Shown here: piece after piece, positions 61,868 through 64,000 of the stretch
Position numbering within the stretch: position 1 is the first letter of the stretch
Layout: the number at the start of each line of letters is the position of its first letter
NCBI RefSeq assembly: GCF_003443675.1
Contig: NZ_CP031963.1
Location: forward strand, 4,301,501 to 4,365,500
Direction of reading: 5' to 3'
Length of the DNA stretch: 64,000 bases
From: Aquimarina sp. BL5
GTDB lineage: Bacteria > Bacteroidota > Bacteroidia > Flavobacteriales > Flavobacteriaceae
Made by a program: the position numbers and the translations under genes
Notes under the pieces: generated by a model
Told to the model about the DNA's origin: nothing
Databases searched by the model: none
Seen by the model: only the letters and a program-made list of their open reading frames with translations

Positions 61868-64000
61868 ATGAAATCCCAAGACATCAGAAACCAATTTTTA
61901 GCGTTTTTTGAATCCAAAAAGCATAGTATCGTGCCTTCTGCACCTATGGTGATTAAAGACGACCCTACCTTGATGTTTACCAATGCGGGGATGAATCAGT
62001 TTAAAGAATTCTTTTTAGGAAACGGAATTCCAAAGAATAATAGAATTACCGATACGCAAAAATGTCTAAGAGTTAGTGGTAAGCATAATGACCTGGAAGA
62101 AGTAGGTATGGATACCTATCACCATACGATGTTCGAGATGCTGGGGAATTGGAGTTTTGGTGATTATTTCAAAACAGAAGCTATAGAGTGGGCTTGGGAA
62201 TTATTAACAGAGGTTTTTGGGATTGATAAAGATATCCTATATGTCTCAGTTTTTGAAGGAGCAAAAGATGAAAACCTGAATATGGATCAGGAAGCGTATG
62301 ATTTATGGAAAAATATAGTTCCAGAAGATCGTATCATCATGGGTAATAAAAAGGACAACTTTTGGGAAATGGGAGATCAAGGACCTTGTGGACCTTGTTC
62401 AGAAATTCATGTAGATTTAAGATCTGAAGAAGAAAAAGCAAAAATACCTGGTCGTGATTTAGTGAATCAGGATGATCCATTAGTGGTGGAAATTTGGAAT
62501 CTTGTTTTTATGCAATATAATCGTAAGGCAGATGGTTCTTTAGAAAAACTACCAGCACAGCACGTAGATACAGGAATGGGATTCGAACGATTGTGTATGG
62601 CGCTGCAAGGTGTGAAATCTAACTATGATACGGATGTGTTTACTCCAATAATTAGGGAGATAGAGACTATAACCAATGCTACCTATGATAAAGATAGTTT
62701 ACCGACTGATGAAAACGGTAAAGTAAGTGTGGCAATCCGTGTGATTGCGGATCACCTTAGAGCCGTTGCATTTTCTATAGCAGATGGTCAATTACCAAGC
62801 AATACGGGTGCAGGATATGTAATCCGAAGAATTTTGAGAAGAGCTATCAGATACGGGTTTACTTTTTTGGATACCAAAGAGCCATTTATTTATAAACTGG
62901 TAGATACGCTTAGCAATCAAATGAGTGATGCTTTTCCTGAATTAAAATCTCAGAAAAATTTAATCACCAATGTTATAAAAGAAGAAGAAAACTCATTCCT
63001 AAGAACGCTAGACCAAGGATTAGTATTGTTAGATAATGTAATTAAAGGGACTAAAGGAAAAGTGGTATCTGGAGAAAAAGTGTTCGAATTATACGATACA
63101 TTTGGTTTTCCTGAGGATCTTACAGCTTTAATTCTATCTGAGCAAGGATATGAATATGATATAAAAGTATTTAAAGAAGAATTACAAAAACAAAAAGATC
63201 GTTCCAGAGCCGCTTCTGAGGTGAAAGCTGGAGATTGGGAGATTTTGATTCCTAATGCCAAAGAGGAATTTATAGGATATGATCATACTTCAAGCGAGAC
63301 AAAAATATCTCGATACCGCAAAGTGAACAGCAAGAAAGATGGAGAGTTGTATCAATTGGTTTTAGATAATACACCTTTTTATCCAGAGGGTGGAGGACAA
63401 GTTGGAGATAAAGGATATCTAGAAGCTTCTAATGGTGGTGTATGCTATATAATAGATACTAAAAAAGAGAATAACTTGATTATTCATTTTACAAAAAGTT
63501 TACCTAGTCATATAGAAGACACTTTTACAGCAGTAGTAAGTGATAAGGCGCGTGCTACATCGGCGGCAAATCACACCGCAACTCATTTATTGCATCAGGC
63601 ATTGCGTTCAGTTTTAGGAACTCATGTAGAGCAAAAAGGATCTATGGTGCACAGCGCAAACTTACGTTTTGATTTCTCTCATTTTGCTAAAGTATCCTCA
63701 GATGAGTTACAACAGGTAGAAGATTTTGTGAATGCTAGAATAAGAGAAGCGTTACCGCTGGAAGAAAAACGAAATATATCCTATGATCAAGCTATTGCTG
63801 AAGGAGCAATTGCTTTGTTTGGTGAGAAATATGGAGATGCTGTTCGTGCAATCCGTTTTGGAGAATCTATGGAATTATGTGGAGGGATCCATGTGCAAAA
63901 CACTAGTGATATATGGCATTTTAAAATAACATCAGAAAGTGCAGTAGCGGCAGGAATCAGAAGAATTGAGGCGATTACCAGTGATGCAGCTAAGGATTAT
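61868..64000 (+). CDS. alaS: Alanine-tRNA ligase (partial, 3' end outside window)
   Basis: 711 codons are visible, roughly four fifths of a typical 870-residue enzyme. The class II catalytic core is clear ([61 protein letters not shown]). The editing domain has its zinc site ([12 protein letters not shown], around residue 568, and [11 protein letters not shown]). It charges tRNA-Ala with alanine and clears mischarged Ser/Gly. The ATG at 61868 gives the standard N-terminus. The frame is intact to the window end. Confidence 0.97.
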   Translation, partial: MKSQDIRNQFLAFFESKKHSIVPSAPMVIKDDPTLMFTNAGMNQFKEFFLGNGIPKNNRITDTQKCLRVSGKHNDLEEVGMDTYHHTMFEMLGNWSFGDYFKTEAIEWAWELLTEVFGIDKDILYVSVFEGAKDENLNMDQEAYDLWKNIVPEDRIIMGNKKDNFWEMGDQGPCGPCSEIHVDLRSEEEKAKIPGRDLVNQDDPLVVEIWNLVFMQYNRKADGSLEKLPAQHVDTGMGFERLCMALQGVKSNYDTDVFTPIIREIETITNATYDKDSLPTDENGKVSVAIRVIADHLRAVAFSIADGQLPSNTGAGYVIRRILRRAIRYGFTFLDTKEPFIYKLVDTLSNQMSDAFPELKSQKNLITNVIKEEENSFLRTLDQGLVLLDNVIKGTKGKVVSGEKVFELYDTFGFPEDLTALILSEQGYEYDIKVFKEELQKQKDRSRAASEVKAGDWEILIPNAKEEFIGYDHTSSETKISRYRKVNSKKDGELYQLVLDNTPFYPEGGGQVGDKGYLEASNGGVCYIIDTKKENNLIIHFTKSLPSHIEDTFTAVVSDKARATSAANHTATHLLHQALRSVLGTHVEQKGSMVHSANLRFDFSHFAKVSSDELQQVEDFVNARIREALPLEEKRNISYDQAIAEGAIALFGEKYGDAVRAIRFGESMELCGGIHVQNTSDIWHFKITSESAVAAGIRRIEAITSDAAKDY

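Noticed and set aside
61723..61983. 86-codon minus-strand frame antisense to the alaS start
   Set aside because: It overlaps the strongly supported alaS N-terminus and its promoter and has no recognisable features.
1..64000. tRNA, rRNA, CRISPR arrays, insertion sequences, prophage genes
   Set aside because: I looked in all intergenic regions and saw no cloverleaf-like tRNA, regular spacer repeats, transposase or phage gene.

Overview
The window is AT-rich chromosomal DNA from a marine-type member of the Flavobacteriaceae (Bacteroidota; an Aquimarina- or Tenacibaculum-like organism is my best guess). The evidence is the recurrent Bacteroidota promoter box TAnnTTTG, a type IX secretion (T9SS) sorting tail, GldM-like and PorE-like proteins, SusC/FecA-type TonB receptors with carboxypeptidase-like N domains, two-component propeller sensors, and LytTR regulators. 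No tRNA, rRNA, CRISPR array or insertion sequence was recognised.

Region 1 (1-3368, minus strand) is a cell-surface signalling unit: an ECF sigma factor, a FecR-type anti-sigma factor and a truncated TonB receptor carrying an STN domain. Region 2 (3779-20185) is a complete siderophore locus. A plus-strand operon encodes a PLP decarboxylase (probably lysine to cadaverine), an FAD N-hydroxylase, an MFS exporter, two tandem acyltransferase/NIS-synthetase fusions (BibC-like) and a DUF1624-type membrane acyltransferase. An AraC regulator and a XusABC-like uptake set (TonB receptor, DUF4374 lipoprotein, PepSY membrane protein) follow. The biosynthetic operon and the receptor gene share a 27-bp promoter-proximal motif (25/27 identical) with CGTC half-sites 21 bp apart, at almost the same distance from a TAnnTTTG box. 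This is a strong candidate operator for the AraC protein. The product is inferred to be a succinyl-hydroxycadaverine hydroxamate of the bisucaberin/desferrioxamine class.

Region 3 (20410-29164) is rich in signalling genes: a hybrid histidine kinase, a receiver-kinase, a giant propeller kinase, a small secreted protein and two single-domain receivers, one of them degenerate. A near-identical 19-bp palindrome lies on each side of the kinase pair. Region 4 (29278-39303) holds isocitrate lyase with a small leader ORF and an upstream palindrome, then a 1767-residue protein that joins two alpha/beta-hydrolase (lipase/LCAT-like) domains to an intact CHAT caspase-like protease, then a small orphan protein and an S41 protease. 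The lipase-CHAT protein is the most unusual gene in the window.

Region 5 (39432-64000) is mostly housekeeping or envelope: a LytS/LytTR pair, a SpoU methyltransferase, an alanine:sodium symporter, an OmpA/PD40 protein, Era, a 1597-residue T9SS-exported repeat adhesin, a choice-of-anchor I lipoprotein, Der, a stand-alone GldM N-terminal-domain protein, an M23-CapA-MerR operon and the 5' part of alaS. All functions are from sequence reading alone; no database search was run.
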